From assembly GCF_014805625.2 (NCBI RefSeq), contig NW_023998415.1:35036447-35100446 (forward strand): DNA of 64,000 bases, read 5' to 3'. The DNA comes from Glossina fuscipes. Lineage: Eukaryota > Arthropoda > Insecta > Diptera > Glossinidae. Position 1 is the stretch's first letter. Every line of letters begins with the position of its first letter. The notes below the pieces were generated by a model. That model saw only the letters and a program-made list of their open reading frames with translations. It was not told the origin of the DNA and did not search any database. Positions 36,741 to 49,589 of this stretch are shown here, piece after piece. Made by a program: the position numbers and the translations under genes.

Positions 36741-39700
36741 AACATAACCTTTAACAAAATGAAGTAAACGAAAAATTGTGACGTGAAATGTTGTCTTTCA
36801 AAAACACATCAGTATGACGGAATCCGATTAGTGTTGCCCTGTAGTGACATAAATGTGTCAATACTTTTTCTCTTACCTAATATAAACATGACTTTTCCCA
36901 TGTATATGCCTTTTGTTCAAACTGCACGGAAGGAATTTATTATTATGGGATTACATTTCATCATACTATGTGAATGGCGGCGGCATAGAGCTAAAAATTC
37001 CGTATACCTGTGAAATAATTGTGCATGTTTGTAGCGAACCTCTTTTTTTGTTCCACCATAAAGTTAGTTGCTGACGGCAGGAAAAATAAACAAGAGTAAC
37101 GGATTTTATTCGGCTTAAAACGAATTATTTGGCGTACACGGGCACTTGGTATTTATTATAATATTGTTATGGTAGTTCTACACTTTTTCCTTTTTCTTTT
37201 TGTTTTTTTTTAAATTTTGAATAATTAAATTAAACATTATTTATTTATTTTTTTTAACTGTAAGCGCGATACGAACATAATGGAAATATATATCTTCAGT
37301 TGAAGGTAAGATAAATAGTCGAAAGAAACATTTGTGATTTTCTTCATCATTTTTTGCTCTATTATCTATAGTTTTCAATTTCAGTTTAGTTCATTTTAAA
37401 AAGTTCCGAAAATGAACAAATAGACAGACAAAGGTAAGAATAGGCTGATGATCACAATTAAATCAACTCATCAATAGGAATTATTACTTTCGTTATCTCT
37501 ATACATGTAACAAGAATAGGAGTGTACTTAATATGCTTCTGTGATGTTGAGTGAAAAGAAAATTACTTGAGCATAAAGTAAAACTGAGCGTTATATATGT
37601 ATATATATATATATATGTTTGTGTTTTTTTTTTTTTTTTTTTAAAGAGATTTGTAAAAATGAATGGGTTCGCCTCTTAACCTTTTATAATAAAATAAAAT
37701 TTCAGGTGATGTTTAACGATAAATTGTTGTGTAAATTACGTTACGAAGAAATAAAATTTAATAGAAACTAATAAATATAATAAATAAAACAAGGTAAAAT
37801 AAAAAAAGAAAAGAAAATTTGAGATAATTTGTACTGAATTAAAAACAAAAGAATTAAGTGAAGTTGAGGCTTATGAAAAAAAAAGTTTTTTTCCATCACA
37901 TTTACTAATTGATTGAGTCAATTCTTACATACATATTTAAGTTTAAGTTTAAATTTTCAGAACAAGTTAATTTTCACATAAGATTTTATCGTAGTCGCAA
38001 CAGCATGCTGTCTTGGAAAATCTTAAAGCTTAAGCTAGAGTCGTTTTTTTATGAAAATGGTTCGAATTGGCCCACGCCCCCACTCGACCATGTGTTATTG
38101 TAATAAGTTTAGAATTTCGCATCAAAAACTGCTTAATAATAGTGCTTATATAACTTTGGATCGGATGGGGGCAATTTTTGAAATCACCTGCGATATAATA
38201 TATTCCATATATGTAAAGAAATTGAATTTATTTATGATAAGAAGATGTTATTTTCAATATTTTGTAATAATAATCTTATCGTAGCTTGTCGAACATGTGT
38301 TTGGATCCCGACTCATGTAAGGGTTCTAATGAAGGACAAAACTTTAGATGCCAAAATGATCTAAATGTTAATATATTACAATGGAAACTTGACCTTCCCA
38401 AATCACCCACACGGAATTTAGGTCACGTAGGTCTATTTTCTAGATCGTAGCGTATATAGGGACTCTCAGAAAAGCAAGCTCTTCCATGATGATAAAGCTT
38501 AATTTGTGGTTTGTTAAGACGATAGCGCAATTGGGTAATAATCAAATCTTTGACATCCTCAAAAATACTGGGGCTTTCACGCATTTAAAGAGACTGAGTG
38601 AATGTAAGATGCGATCCCGATTACAGTATTCTGATATGTTTCAATTTATATGAATTTATTTTGCTTTTTCAAAACCGCTCTTTTCGGTATGTTTAGGCGA
38701 CGATATTCTATTATTTCTATTATTTCATAGTATTGTTAGGGAAATCCCAAATCCAGTTCATCTCAATTAATTGATTTTCCCAAACAGTGAATTTCGTAGA
38801 GGAGTAAAACCCAAGTGAACATCCACGGATTAAAAATGAAGCCATGAACTTAGGTAATGGTAATATACTTGTAAAAATGTATATGAATAGACTATATGCG
38901 GCAGGCAGAGTCAATCGGACAAGAACATTTGAGTCAAAAACGAGTTCGAGTTGAGAAGTCGGGCGTATTGCCAAAGTAAAATGTAAATAGTCTTCCCCTA
39001 AACAAATTGATTGTAAATAAGAGAGTCTTGAAATGAAAATGTGCGTGTGTATTTCTCTTAGAAAAACGACGATCTCGCGATACGAATCATGCCCGAGAAG
39101 CGCGAATTTCGTAACAGTGTCTTTGATTATCGCTATCATTACCCTAAACCAACGTATGAAGCATAGTTGAGTCTTTTTTATTAATTGTTGAGGGGTCGAT
39201 CGGTCCGGCTTTGCATTTATATTTCAGAGAAGCTTTGAATTGTTTTTTAGATCAACACCTTTGCAAGTCGCAAGGGCCACAACTTTGCACGGTTTCTTTT
39301 CAAGTTTAAAGTTTGTTTTTTTTTTTTTTTGCTTAACTCTGCTTAGAATTTTACGCCTATTAAGTATATACATCCGTGGACACATAAATAGCGCAAATTT
39401 AAATTAAAAATTTTAACAAAAGCTTTTCATCTATATAATTAAAATATTTTATTCTTAGATGAGAAAACACAGTTCAGCATTATTACAAGAAAATTATTTT
39501 ATTACATATACATATTTATTGTAAATTTTATATCAACATCTGTTTGCTATTGTAGCCGTACGTGCAGACGAATTATTCGCATTTTTTTAGATAAAATTTC
39601 TGTTTAATTCGAGTTTCAAGTCAGCATATAGTGTAACATGTGATCTGTAAATTTTTGCCTTATGGGTGCAGTTATGAGCCAATACTCAATCATCGGTTCA

Positions 39701-40254
39701 CCGATCGTAAGCTTTCTTTCTAATATATAAGTCATAGACGCACTGAATAAAATCGATTGGACATCTTGGGCTTATCAAGGATATATACTTGGTACGTATT
39801 ACCAAATCTTACGGCAAGACAAACCTAACATTTTTCCATATTCCAATGTTGAGTCTAAAATTAATAAAAATATTTCTTTCAACAAATCTATAAATAAACT
39901 GACACAGAAAACTTGAAATCGTATTCATGACATAACTACTGATAAGGGCTGATATATGCGAGATTTTGATATATGCGCATTTTCGCATAATATTTCATAA
40001 AAGCAAATCGCGAACGCTCTTTAATTGAAATTATTAGCAGTTGCTTTTGACAATCGGTTCCAATTAAGTAGAGTTTTTAATAAATATTTCATTATTTGGC
40101 AAAACCAACCACGCGACTATGGCAACCATGCGTACGTACATGTATGTGCATGAGAGCAAGTTGAATAAAATATTGCATTTTTCAATCCTAACAGCAAATA
40201 AAGGCAATCGCGAACGTATTCATAGGTGCCGTTACATTTTGAAACCACTTGTTG
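36741..40254. other. Long spacer, no gene recognised
   Basis: TA run near 37,595-37,616 with oligo-T at 37,627-37,642. The longest frame is 139 codons on the minus strand at 38,720-39,139; its translation (ends NQLIEMNWIWDFPNNTMK) matches nothing I know and has no signal or domain. Listed as unexplained, not as a gene. Confidence 0.4.
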
Positions 40255-40425
40255 TAGTACAAGGGTATATTAAATTTTTGCATACGTATGCATGTGATTC
40301 AAAATCACATTCTGGATGAGATTTAAGCCTTCTCGACCACTTCCCGTACAAGGTCTCAATATGAAAGTACGTGTATACCTTCAAGGTGAGCCGTGGCCCA
40401 CTATTGTGCTCGTAACGTATTAATT
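40255..40425 (+). repeat. Degenerate family-1 repeat fragment
   Basis: CAAGGGTATATTAAATTTTT, GTATGCATGTGATTCAAAAT, CTCGACCACTTCCCGTACAA, GAGCCGTGGCCCACTATTGT keep the order of family-1 ends, with the middle deleted. Confidence 0.42.
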
Positions 40426-41619
40426 TTTTGCAACAGATTTCTTTCTATAAAGTTTGAAAAGGAAAAACGTTGCAATGCAAAAGGCATTTACCTTACTACT
40501 ATTTCTACTGATAGATTTAAAAACATAATTAAATAATAATAAATAATAAGAGAATTATACATTACATAACCGAAGACACAAAGCAAAGGAAAAGAAAAAG
40601 CAAGAAAGTGTCGCTATACTGATAAGCTGGCACCGCTTCCTAATGTTATTAGCGTAGACAAATAACTAGTCCTTAGGGTTACATAAGAAGCTTAATAATA
40701 ATGCGGAACCAACAGCAAAAGTTCAATATTTGCATAAGATTTGCAAGTCTTTGTTTCTTTCTATTTGTTTATTTTTTTTCTGTTAAGGAATTGCGGTCTT
40801 ATTACCGTATGCCATACTTGCCCATTTGCATTTGCCGTATGGCATAAATTCTTTGTGGCATTTGTGGCGGACACCCAGGGTTAAATCGATATAAAAATCG
40901 TAGGTACCTATCTAAAGTCTTTTTAGCTGTTGCATACCTTGTACCATAAGTGATGGGGAAGATTTTAACAAGTAAAATTACAACAAGCCGATTGTTGGGC
41001 AAGGCCGCCCGTTGGATACCTTTCACCAATAGCGGTGTATATTGTCGAATAGAATGAAGGCCGCCATTGTCAAAACGTTAAAACACTACATAGATATAAA
41101 AATATGCCAAGTTATGCATACAACGTCGCCAATGATAGCAATGCGAAAGTCACGACAACTACTATCATACTTGATGAGACAATACGAACAGTGTATATCA
41201 GTAGAGGTCCCGAATTCGTTGTTACGAAAGGAAACCTAAAACGCGAATTACTTACAAATTAACTAAACCTTGTATTTGCAATAAGGCACCAGTTGCATGA
41301 ATAAGCTTTGCATAGACATTTACATTTAAATGACTTACATCGTTGTTTTATCCAAACAGCGATTAATTTTGCGTTGTATGATCTTTCGGTCGTTCAAAAT
41401 GTACAAAAAAGAGTCACTGCTTGTTATACGTTTAAGTGATAATTTTCATAAGAACTACATAAAGGGCTTTCCAATGCTTGTGTGTGCATTGAAAAGTTTC
41501 ATATCTGATTAAAATATTTTGATGATAAATTATTAGTAATCTTCGGTTTTTCTCTTTTTTTATCCAATACGAGTTTATCTCGTATTTTGGCGCATTACAC
41601 CGCACTATCTCTTGTTGAG
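40426..41619. other. Spacer with unexplained short frames
   Basis: Opposed frames of 75 (minus, 40,802-41,029) and 65 codons (plus, 41,042-41,239) in a block of ordinary composition. No domain recognised. Confidence 0.35.
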
Positions 41620-41671
41620 TCTCAATCAGCAACTCAATGGTCGTGGGTTCAAATCTCAAGTGCGATAGAGT
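41620..41671 (+). repeat. tRNA-derived SINE-like sequence, copy 2
   Basis: AACTCAATGGTCGTGGGTTC and the intact B box GGTTCAAATCT (41,646-41,656), then CAAGTGCGATAGAG. It aligns with the copy at 29,684-29,732. The A box region is not clearly preserved (TGGCGCATTAC at 41,588 is a possible remnant). Confidence 0.5.
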
Positions 41672-42009
41672 TTTTAATAAAAGCCGAAAGCCTTAGATCC
41701 TAGTGCTTTAAGACTTTAATCTTGGAATTTATTTTCTGGTTAAATTTATAATAATAATAATGTACCCACCTGTGCACACGTACACATTGGAACACGATCA
41801 ATTGCAAACGATAACAAACATAGATCGACTTAGGCATTGTCCTTACTCTTCTTTCTTCTCCTTCTGTTGTTGTCAACCTCAAATCTTCAATATTTTACTC
41901 TTTACTTCGTCTCCTTTGCAAAAGAATGCGAAGAATGTGATGAATGGAATAAACGTTAAACTCATTTACGTCTTTGCTCTATCGGTTATTGCACCTTTAA
42001 ACAAATGAT
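41672..42009. other. Spacer, no gene seen
   Basis: Short (AAT)n at 41,747-41,760. The 82-codon plus frame at 41,760-42,008 has no recognised content. Confidence 0.4.
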
Positions 42010-43000
42010 AACATTATAGACGGCCTAGGCTAACTATTAAGTTCCCTTCATCACATTGTCTAACGCAATTCTTATTTTTGCCATAGAATACAAAAATTAC
42101 ACCCGGCTTTTATTTGAACTTACTCTAATATGGAACTATATATTAAAAATTAGACCTCTTAGCAAGTAAAGGCTTACTTTCCGTAACAATGCTTATGCCT
42201 AAGACATTCAAGAATTGAGAGGTCAAAATTTAGAATAACTAATTTTTATATGAAATTACGATTATGAGTCAATTCATCAATCATAATATAATAAAAGTTG
42301 GACTTTTCTGCCCTTAAACACCAAAAGATTTCGTGAAAATCCTTATATAAGATAAGGCATAAAAAAAAGGCGTAGGTGCTTTAAATTTTATAGACTTAAA
42401 TTTTATATGAAATTAAGCTTATGGGTCAATTTCCATCACCACATATTAAAAATCGGACTCTTCTGCTCTACAAACGATCAATTTTCGTTAAAATCCTTAT
42501 TAAGGTGCGATTAAAAAAATTGGCCGCGATGGTCCAACTTTGGTACAGTTATTTTTTTTATGTTAAATTACTATTACAACATAATTGTCATCATGAAGCA
42601 TTATATCATCATTATGTCTTTTTTGTAGTAAGAAGTTTAATTTTCATTATATTAGAGGGAGTTTAAAAATTGCCCCAGTCTATTCAAAGTTTTCATACCA
42701 ATGTAGAGTCGAGAAATTTTGAAAATCGCAATTTTTTCCATATAACGATTTTTGAAAATGGTGCGTTATATTGGTAGTGGTCGAAAAAGTGATCCGATCC
42801 GAACCATTTTCAAAAGCGTTCGTTCTTGGGCCAAAGTCAAAATTTTAAATTTTTAGGTCGAATCCACAGTTACAGAAAAAAGGTTAAATCGATTCAAAAA
42901 ATGATTCTAAATAATGAAAAGCTGTATAATGGGAGGTGATTCGATCTTGAGCCCTTCTGCCTACTACATACGTCCGCACAAACTTAATATACCCTATAGC
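42010..43000 (-). repeat. DINE-1/INE-1-like repeat, family 1, with internal duplication
   Basis: Begins GACGGCCTAGGCTAACTATT then CATCACATTGTCTAACGCAA, includes GGTCGAAAAAGTGATCCGAT and CGAACCATTTTCAAAAGCGT, and ends GCACAAACTTAATATACCCT. Longer than the 23.1 kb copy because a block (TATATGAAATTACGATTATG..CTTTTCTGCCC) is present twice, at about 42,248 and 42,407. Confidence 0.65.
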
Positions 43001-43289
43001 AGCTACAGACTAAATGCCGGGACCAGTATATGAAACATCAAGTGACGAGTGGGCAATCATAGCACCAGTACACCTCTAGGCGACAGCTATCTTTTGTTAT
43101 AGATTTCCCAATGATCGGCTTGACAATATTTATGATAGGTGTTAAAGAAAACCTGTTCAAATTTGATCGACAAGTTTCGAGTTTTCCAAGGCAATGTTTG
43201 CGTCTCCGAAATACTCAAACACAGAAAATTCAGATAGGGTTAAAAAGCCGGTTTTTCTCCTAATTTTCTTACTTGTGAACCCTTGCTAC
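43001..43289. other. Spacer, nothing recognised
   Basis: No repeat family or frame identified. Confidence 0.35.
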
Positions 43290-43560
43290 AAACGAACACT
43301 TGGATAGAGTGGTTGCAGCAGTTGCGATCTAATGGCTCAAAAAAAAAAAAAAAAAAGAAATGTGATATTTAATCGATTTTGAACGCGTAAACAACAATTT
43401 GCTAGCTGTCGATGGCACTTGGACACGAAGTATCAAGGTTACCGTGCTCTGAGCTAAAGATGAGTATGCGAAGATCGAGTTGAGAAACACAATCGATCAA
43501 TGTATTTCTTAATGAGACAAGTTATTACTACGTTTTCTTTTCGAAAAAGGAAAACCAAGT
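43290..43560 (+). pseudogene. Possible mariner N-terminal remnant
   Basis: TNTWIEWLQQLRSNGSK at about 43,288-43,338 resembles the mariner motif T..EWFQRFRSGDF, interrupted by an oligo-A expansion (43,340-43,356). The following sequence is too decayed to follow with assurance. Confidence 0.28.
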
Positions 43561-44097
43561 AAATAGAATCGTTTAATACCTACCCGAGCATTAGTCGTTC
43601 AAGTTGTCCACGATGATCTCGTATAGTTGAATAAAAATTAAATCAATACATGATCCAATCCCTGTCATAAATGTTATCCTTTTTAATATGCATATGTCTT
43701 ATGAGTGTCCCCTTAATTCGTTATATCTCTGTGTGGCACATCACTTTTTAAGTGTCCTTAGGTGAAATTAAAATGATGTAAGATTCTCTTAGTGCAAGTT
43801 TTTTCCCCTTTTTATAAAAAATTATTATTCAAAAACACATGCATATGCAAGTCGATTCTGCTATGATAATTTATAACTACTATAGAATATTTCTGAGACA
43901 TATTTCTATGCGTAGATATTATTTTAAAATCTTAAGTCTTATCTAACCTCTAAAGTGGTTGACGAGTGCAATTAATTCATTTAAACGTGAAAAAAAGTAT
44001 GTTATGCAAAATAAAGAAGAAAAAAAAAAAAAATTGTTATTTGAATTCCGCTTGAAATTACGGTAAACTATGCGTGGTACGTGTAAATTTTGATTAA

Positions 44098-44132
<35 letters not shown>

Positions 44133-44883
44133 ATAAAATAATTACACACCGCCAAATTAAATACTATGCATTAAATGAAAAACATGAATATATTAACCAA
44201 GTTAAAAACCGAGGTATTTAGTGAAAAGTTCAACTTGAATTATAAACGTACAAAGTGCAGATAAACCACAACATAGAGAAGCCATAAATAAATCTAGAAA
44301 ATTAATTACATATAAACACACACGTATGCATACGCTGTATTCACACCGATTACGACTGCTTGAGCTCGTTCTCACATGCAGTTTAGCTGGCGGAGTGCAT
44401 GAAAAAAAGCCATCACTTGCAGGTGTTTATGTAGTAAAACCGAAAACTATTTTTTTTATTATTTTTTTTATTTTTTTTGTTTTTCATTTATTTTTTATAT
44501 CCTGACGTTGCTAAACCCATATCCGCAGTTAAGGTATGCATTAAGTTTGCGATTTTGTTTGCAACTCTTAGAGAGATGTGCATCGGAAGTTCTCTACATA
44601 TATATATATATATATATTTACATATACATATGTAATATAATATATAATAATATCTATGGCGTGGAATAGTGTTAAAATAGTATTACGAAAATGCCGTATT
44701 TGATGATTTGATGATAAAGTTTTCGTAAGTTCCTCGAAAATTTTAAAGAAAGGGGCAAACCAAGCACACATTTATGGTGCATAGCCGGCATCATACAAGT
44801 GACGATTCACGAAAACATTAACAATAATTGGTAGAAATTTAAAGGAAAAATGGATTAACAGATTAAATATCTCGCGATCAATT

Positions 44884-44941
<58 letters not shown>

Positions 44942-46349
44942 AATTGCACGGTTTACGTTAGAATCTATTTACCTGTCCATTCGTTTGTCTGCAGTTGCTC
45001 AATACTGATATGCACATGTGTGACAAATGGACGTAAGTTGTGTTCATAAATACATTTATGATGCTTGAGAATTGAAAAAAATTTCGAAAAAGAAAAAAAA
45101 AGCTGCCAGGCAGAATAACTGCAGTAACTATCGGGGAACGTTTCCTACCGTTCACTGAAACGTTATTAGAAATGATAGATGATGTGAAATTTTACTCGTA
45201 GAGATGAAGCGTTCAAATATCTTTGTTTTTTTTTTTTGATTTTTTAAAAACACAATAGATGATGGGATGATGGGTATCACAAAATTCGCCTACATTCAAA
45301 CATGATTTATATCTTAATCGTTGACTTTCCCGATTTTATAGACCGAAGTTTGTGGCTTTTTTTTTCTCGCATAGTTCATTGCAGAATGGCTTGTTTGAGT
45401 GAAAAAGCTTGAATAGTAATGAAAGTTTATAAATAAAACGCATACATGACAAGTGAAGTTGAACTTTTTTTTATTTTAATTTTTTTCATATACGTGTGCA
45501 TATGGTTCTCTGTAAATGTACAAATATATAAAAACGCAAACGCAAATATATATGTATTTGTATATTTATATTGTTTTAGGTATAAGCTCATAAATTTCCG
45601 TAAAAATGAGTTAAAATTGTAGTGGGAAAGTTTATTTTACAATTTACTAATTATGTATAATGGTTTGCTTTTATATATATATATATAAATAAGAAAGGAT
45701 CACAATTTTGTTTTCAACATTTGTAAATATCTTTTATTATATATGCATAGTTTTAATTATGACCATTTTTAAAATACACATTTCATACTATGAATTAATA
45801 ATAATGATTATCTTTATTTCTTTATTATTATTTAATAAGCTAGAGGCAATTTAAAAAAATGTTCATTTTTTTGAGCATACATTTACACTTGAAATATTTA
45901 GCCATTTAAAGCATACGAAAAAGGGATTAAAATATGCATTTAAGAAAGTTATATTCATTCTCATTCTCTTTCGAATCTTTGAAGTATTTATCACTTTAAG
46001 GTAGGTGCAAAATAAAAGATAACAACAACATAATAAAGATTAAAATATATGTAAAAAGCTCGCTTCAGGAGGAATAACACATTGCCGATGAGAGTATATT
46101 ACGAAAATTGGCCAAAAATTGCAGACTTGTTAAGGTGCACTTGAATTGCTGCTATGCACCGATAAATGAGACGACAAATCCAGTGCACAGTTAGCCTATG
46201 TATATACTAAAAATAAGAAATGTCTGCGACATGATTTAATTGTCAATATCGAATTGTATAAATCAAACACTACTTCATTAACATATAAATTTTCGATAAA
46301 GTCCGGCAAGAGATAAAATTTTCCATAACACAAAGTAAGAGAACATTAT
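43561..46349. other. AT-rich spacer with microsatellites
   Basis: (TA)n at about 44,097-44,132, oligo-T/A tracts at 44,450-44,500, (TA)n at 44,599-44,617, (AG)27 at 44,885-44,938, oligo-T near 45,225 and 45,465. No gene seen. Confidence 0.5.
44885..44938. repeat. Perfect (AG)n microsatellite
   Basis: Uninterrupted AG dinucleotide repeat of 54 bp, the longest perfect dinucleotide tract in the window. Confidence 0.95.
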
Positions 46350-47180
46350 AATCGGATAAGGTCGACCATTAAATACCCTACACCATATTGTCTAATACAA
46401 TTCTAAATTGTTTTTATATAATACAAAAATTATATCTTGTTTCTATATGAAGGCATATTTTTCGTGGGAGTATTTATGGGGAAGCGGGCGGAACGTATAA
46501 CCTGAAGTAGTGCAATTTTCATCCTTATATAGGGCAGAAGCCAAAAATAGGCAGAGATGGTCCGGATTTGGTGGAGTTCATTTTTATCAGTGTCATGCGT
46601 CAATTTTCATCACCACATATTATAACTTGAGCTTTTCTGCTCTACAAAAGATCAATTTCCGTGACAATCTTTATTAGGGTAGTGTTCAAACAATAAGCCG
46701 ACATGGTCCAAATTTGGTACAGTTAAATTTTTTATGTTAAATCATTATTACTATTTTCATGACGAAAATTATACCTTTTTATGATAGGGGGTTCAAAAGT
46801 TGTCGCAGCCGCTCCAAAGTATTCATACCAATTTAGAATGTCGAAATACTACTACTACTTTGCCACTTTTGCTGAAAAATTTTGCAAATTGCAATCTTTG
46901 CTCATAGGGGAGTGGTCGAGAAAGTGAACTGATCCGAACCATTTTCCATAGTGCACGTCACTGTACGAAAGTTTATCGAAATATGTCAAGAGTTGCGACC
47001 TGTAGCTTGAACACAAATTTACATGGACAGACATCAGACGGACGAGCGGACAGACAGGCTTAGATCAGTTCAGGTTACGATTCTGAATCGGGTGGTATAA
47101 TAAAAGGTGGGTCTGTCTTAAGCCCTTCTGACTTTTACACACGTGCGCACTAATGTAATATAAGTGGGGTATCAAGCGAA
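46350..47180 (-). repeat. DINE-1/INE-1-like repeat, family 1, near full length
   Basis: Best-preserved family-1 copy. AAGGTCGACCATTAAATACC, CTACACCATATTGTCTAATA, AGGCAGAGATGGTCCGGATT, CATTTTCCATAGTGCACGTC, GTTGCGACCTGTAGCTTGAA, TTTACATGGACAGACATCAG, ACGATTCTGAATCGGGTGGT, GTCTTAAGCCCTTCTGAC and a right end AATATAAGTGGGGTATCAAG. GATCTGTAGCTTGAACACAA-type and GGACAGACATCAGACGG blocks are shared with the 23.1 kb copy. Confidence 0.72.
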
Positions 47181-47629
47181 CCTTGATATTGTGCATACGT
47201 TCTTAGTCAATTTCTGTAGAGGCAGATTAGTCTAAGATCATGCCATTTAAATTTGAAATATTGAAAAAAACGCAAGGAGATCAAGTCATTATTCCAAAAT
47301 ATTCTCGTGAATAAGTCACGATCTACGATTTATATCGATATTTATACACTTTACGCCTAAGGCTTAAGAAAGCCAAATTTCATATACTTTCGGTCAGTGT
47401 GTTCAGATTTGCAACAATGTCTTTCTAATCTAATTTAAAAAAAAAAAAAAAATGTGAAAACAATTTCTTATAAAATCTTCTCCACAATGTTTAAAGGTTC
47501 TGCGTATTGAAATTGCTTACTGTACGAAACGTACCGAATGCGACCATTTTAAGTATACATACATAGCTTAGACATTGGCGCTAATATATTATAAGTCTCA
47601 GCCGTTTACAAGCTGTCGTCTACTGTAGA
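47181..47629. other. Spacer, nothing recognised
   Basis: Oligo-A at 47,437-47,452. May include a decayed left end of the following mariner. Confidence 0.35.
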
Positions 47630-48000
47630 GATGGATGTCAACAAGCAGTATTTAGGGCACTGCATGTTTCTGTTCTGTTTTAAAATGGAAAAAAGTGCAC
47701 CTGAAGCTATTCAAATGTTTAATTTGGCTTGAGATAAAAATGAAGCAAGTTATGAAACACTTGGAAAATGTTTTGCTTGATGAAAAAATTCAAAGTTTAT
47801 TAAGCGAAATCTTTAGTAAAAAATCGAAGAAAATTTCCTATACAGTTACTAATATGTTAATAAGTGATATCTGGTCGATTACTTTGCTGTTCACATTGTG
47901 CAGGTCGCTATAAAAGAATATTATATTATCTTTATGATATTATTATGGGATATGATAAATGAATACTTTACGATAATTCCAAATGAAAGAATACCATGAA
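47630..48000 (+). pseudogene. Decayed mariner transposase N-terminus
   Basis: VNKQYLGHCMFLFCFKMEKS then APEAIQMFNLA resembles the first residues of mariner transposases (type ..K..IRHCMLFCFKKGK.A.EA...). The same block is found at 21,643 in the other copy (GTCAACAAGCAG start, GAAGCAAGTTATGAAAC shared). The stop after FNLA and poor alignment beyond it show decay; the right boundary is uncertain. Confidence 0.48.
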
Positions 48001-49589
48001 CACCGTAGACCAAGGACAATAATCCATATCCCTTGCAAAGTCGATTTATCGTGCCCAGTTGCTCTAAACAATGCTCGTTGGCATGCAGTTCTCGATATCT
48101 AAAATATCGAAAGGATTAAACGCTACAGGTTAACAAAGCACTGCTAAAGTCAACAATTTTACTGATGAATTTATGGAAAATTTATCAAATATTGATCTCT
48201 TAAAGTTTCTCGTAGAAATCTTGCTCTGTTAACGAATTCTTTTAGGTTCAGCCGGCTAAAGACAATTTATTTGATAGATGGATGATTATATGACAGAGAA
48301 TTGATTAAATATTCAATTAACTAATTACATTATCGAATTGTATGTTTGTACGCGTACACATCTGCCTGATCTCTGCTGAAACTCTCGCCTAAAATATCTA
48401 AAGCCAAATCTTTTTGCAATTCATGATTAATTTTTGCATGCATTCAGAACAAAATCACGACTATAGGTACTGTGTGCTGTGAAAGAGTATCTATATTGCT
48501 AATTATGGTATGATGTATATATATATATATATATGTATATGTATATGTATATGTATATACATGTATATATATTGTATATATGGACGTATATGCGTGCATA
48601 GATAATTTGCATAAATTTTAAAGCTCTAAACCTTTTCACACATACACACATACATGTAATCGAGCAAATATTAATAAACGTAATTGAAATGCTTTGATTA
48701 AAAATAAATGGCTACACAACAGATAACATACGGATGCACACTAAGGCTTGGGTGTTCATATTTACTGATAATCGCAAACTATATAGTAATTGTAAAATTT
48801 CATTAAAGTTCTTAATGATTCGCTTGATTGTATACATGGGTCATCGAAAGAAAAACAAAGTGATTTACATTTCATTCGTTAGTAACGGAATTTCGAGAAC
48901 CAACCTTTTAAACAATTAAATGTTCATTTAGGCTACAACAATGCACAAAGCATAAAGTGCTAGTTTTGAATACCTTTAACATACCATAATGGATACCTAG
49001 CATAATGTAATTTAGGGAAATTCCTTTAAAATTTCTTCAAGCCTTTTTCGTTATACCGACATCTGTCATGTCTTTAAGTTGTTAAAGAATATATTTTTGA
49101 AAATTTTTTAAAGTCCATTTAAATTCCGCATCGTAATATAAGGCTGGGTTGTCTCTTCGTATGGTTTTTAAAAAAAAAGATAATCGTTCTACGTCTTTAT
49201 TCAAGCCCCCAAATTAAATCTTAAACTTTCTTCTTTCATGTCATGTCGATGCCGAAAGAATTCAAATCTCGAAAATTTTTCATATTTCATAATGAATGAA
49301 GATTTACTTTGACCTAATACACTCATCAGATAGCGGTGATAGAAAAATCTTTATCTATCCTCTAGGCGTGGGGTGATTAGTTAAATTTTCCGAATCGATA
49401 TAAGTATCAATGAATGCTTGATTGACTCTTCTTTTCCGCTTGAGTGAGTAGTTGTTAGATAGCATAACTTTAGCTTTAAAAGAGCGATTTGAATGAAACG
49501 AAAAGTACACTTACCGCGAAAGACTTTAGAGGTAAAAGAAGAAACGAATGGCAATCATTTTGTAAAAAAGATGGAAAGTTAATACCGTA
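48001..49589. other. AT-rich spacer, no gene seen
   Basis: TATATG/TATA repeats at about 48,515-48,580. A 61-codon frame at 48,734-48,919 is unsupported. Confidence 0.42.
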
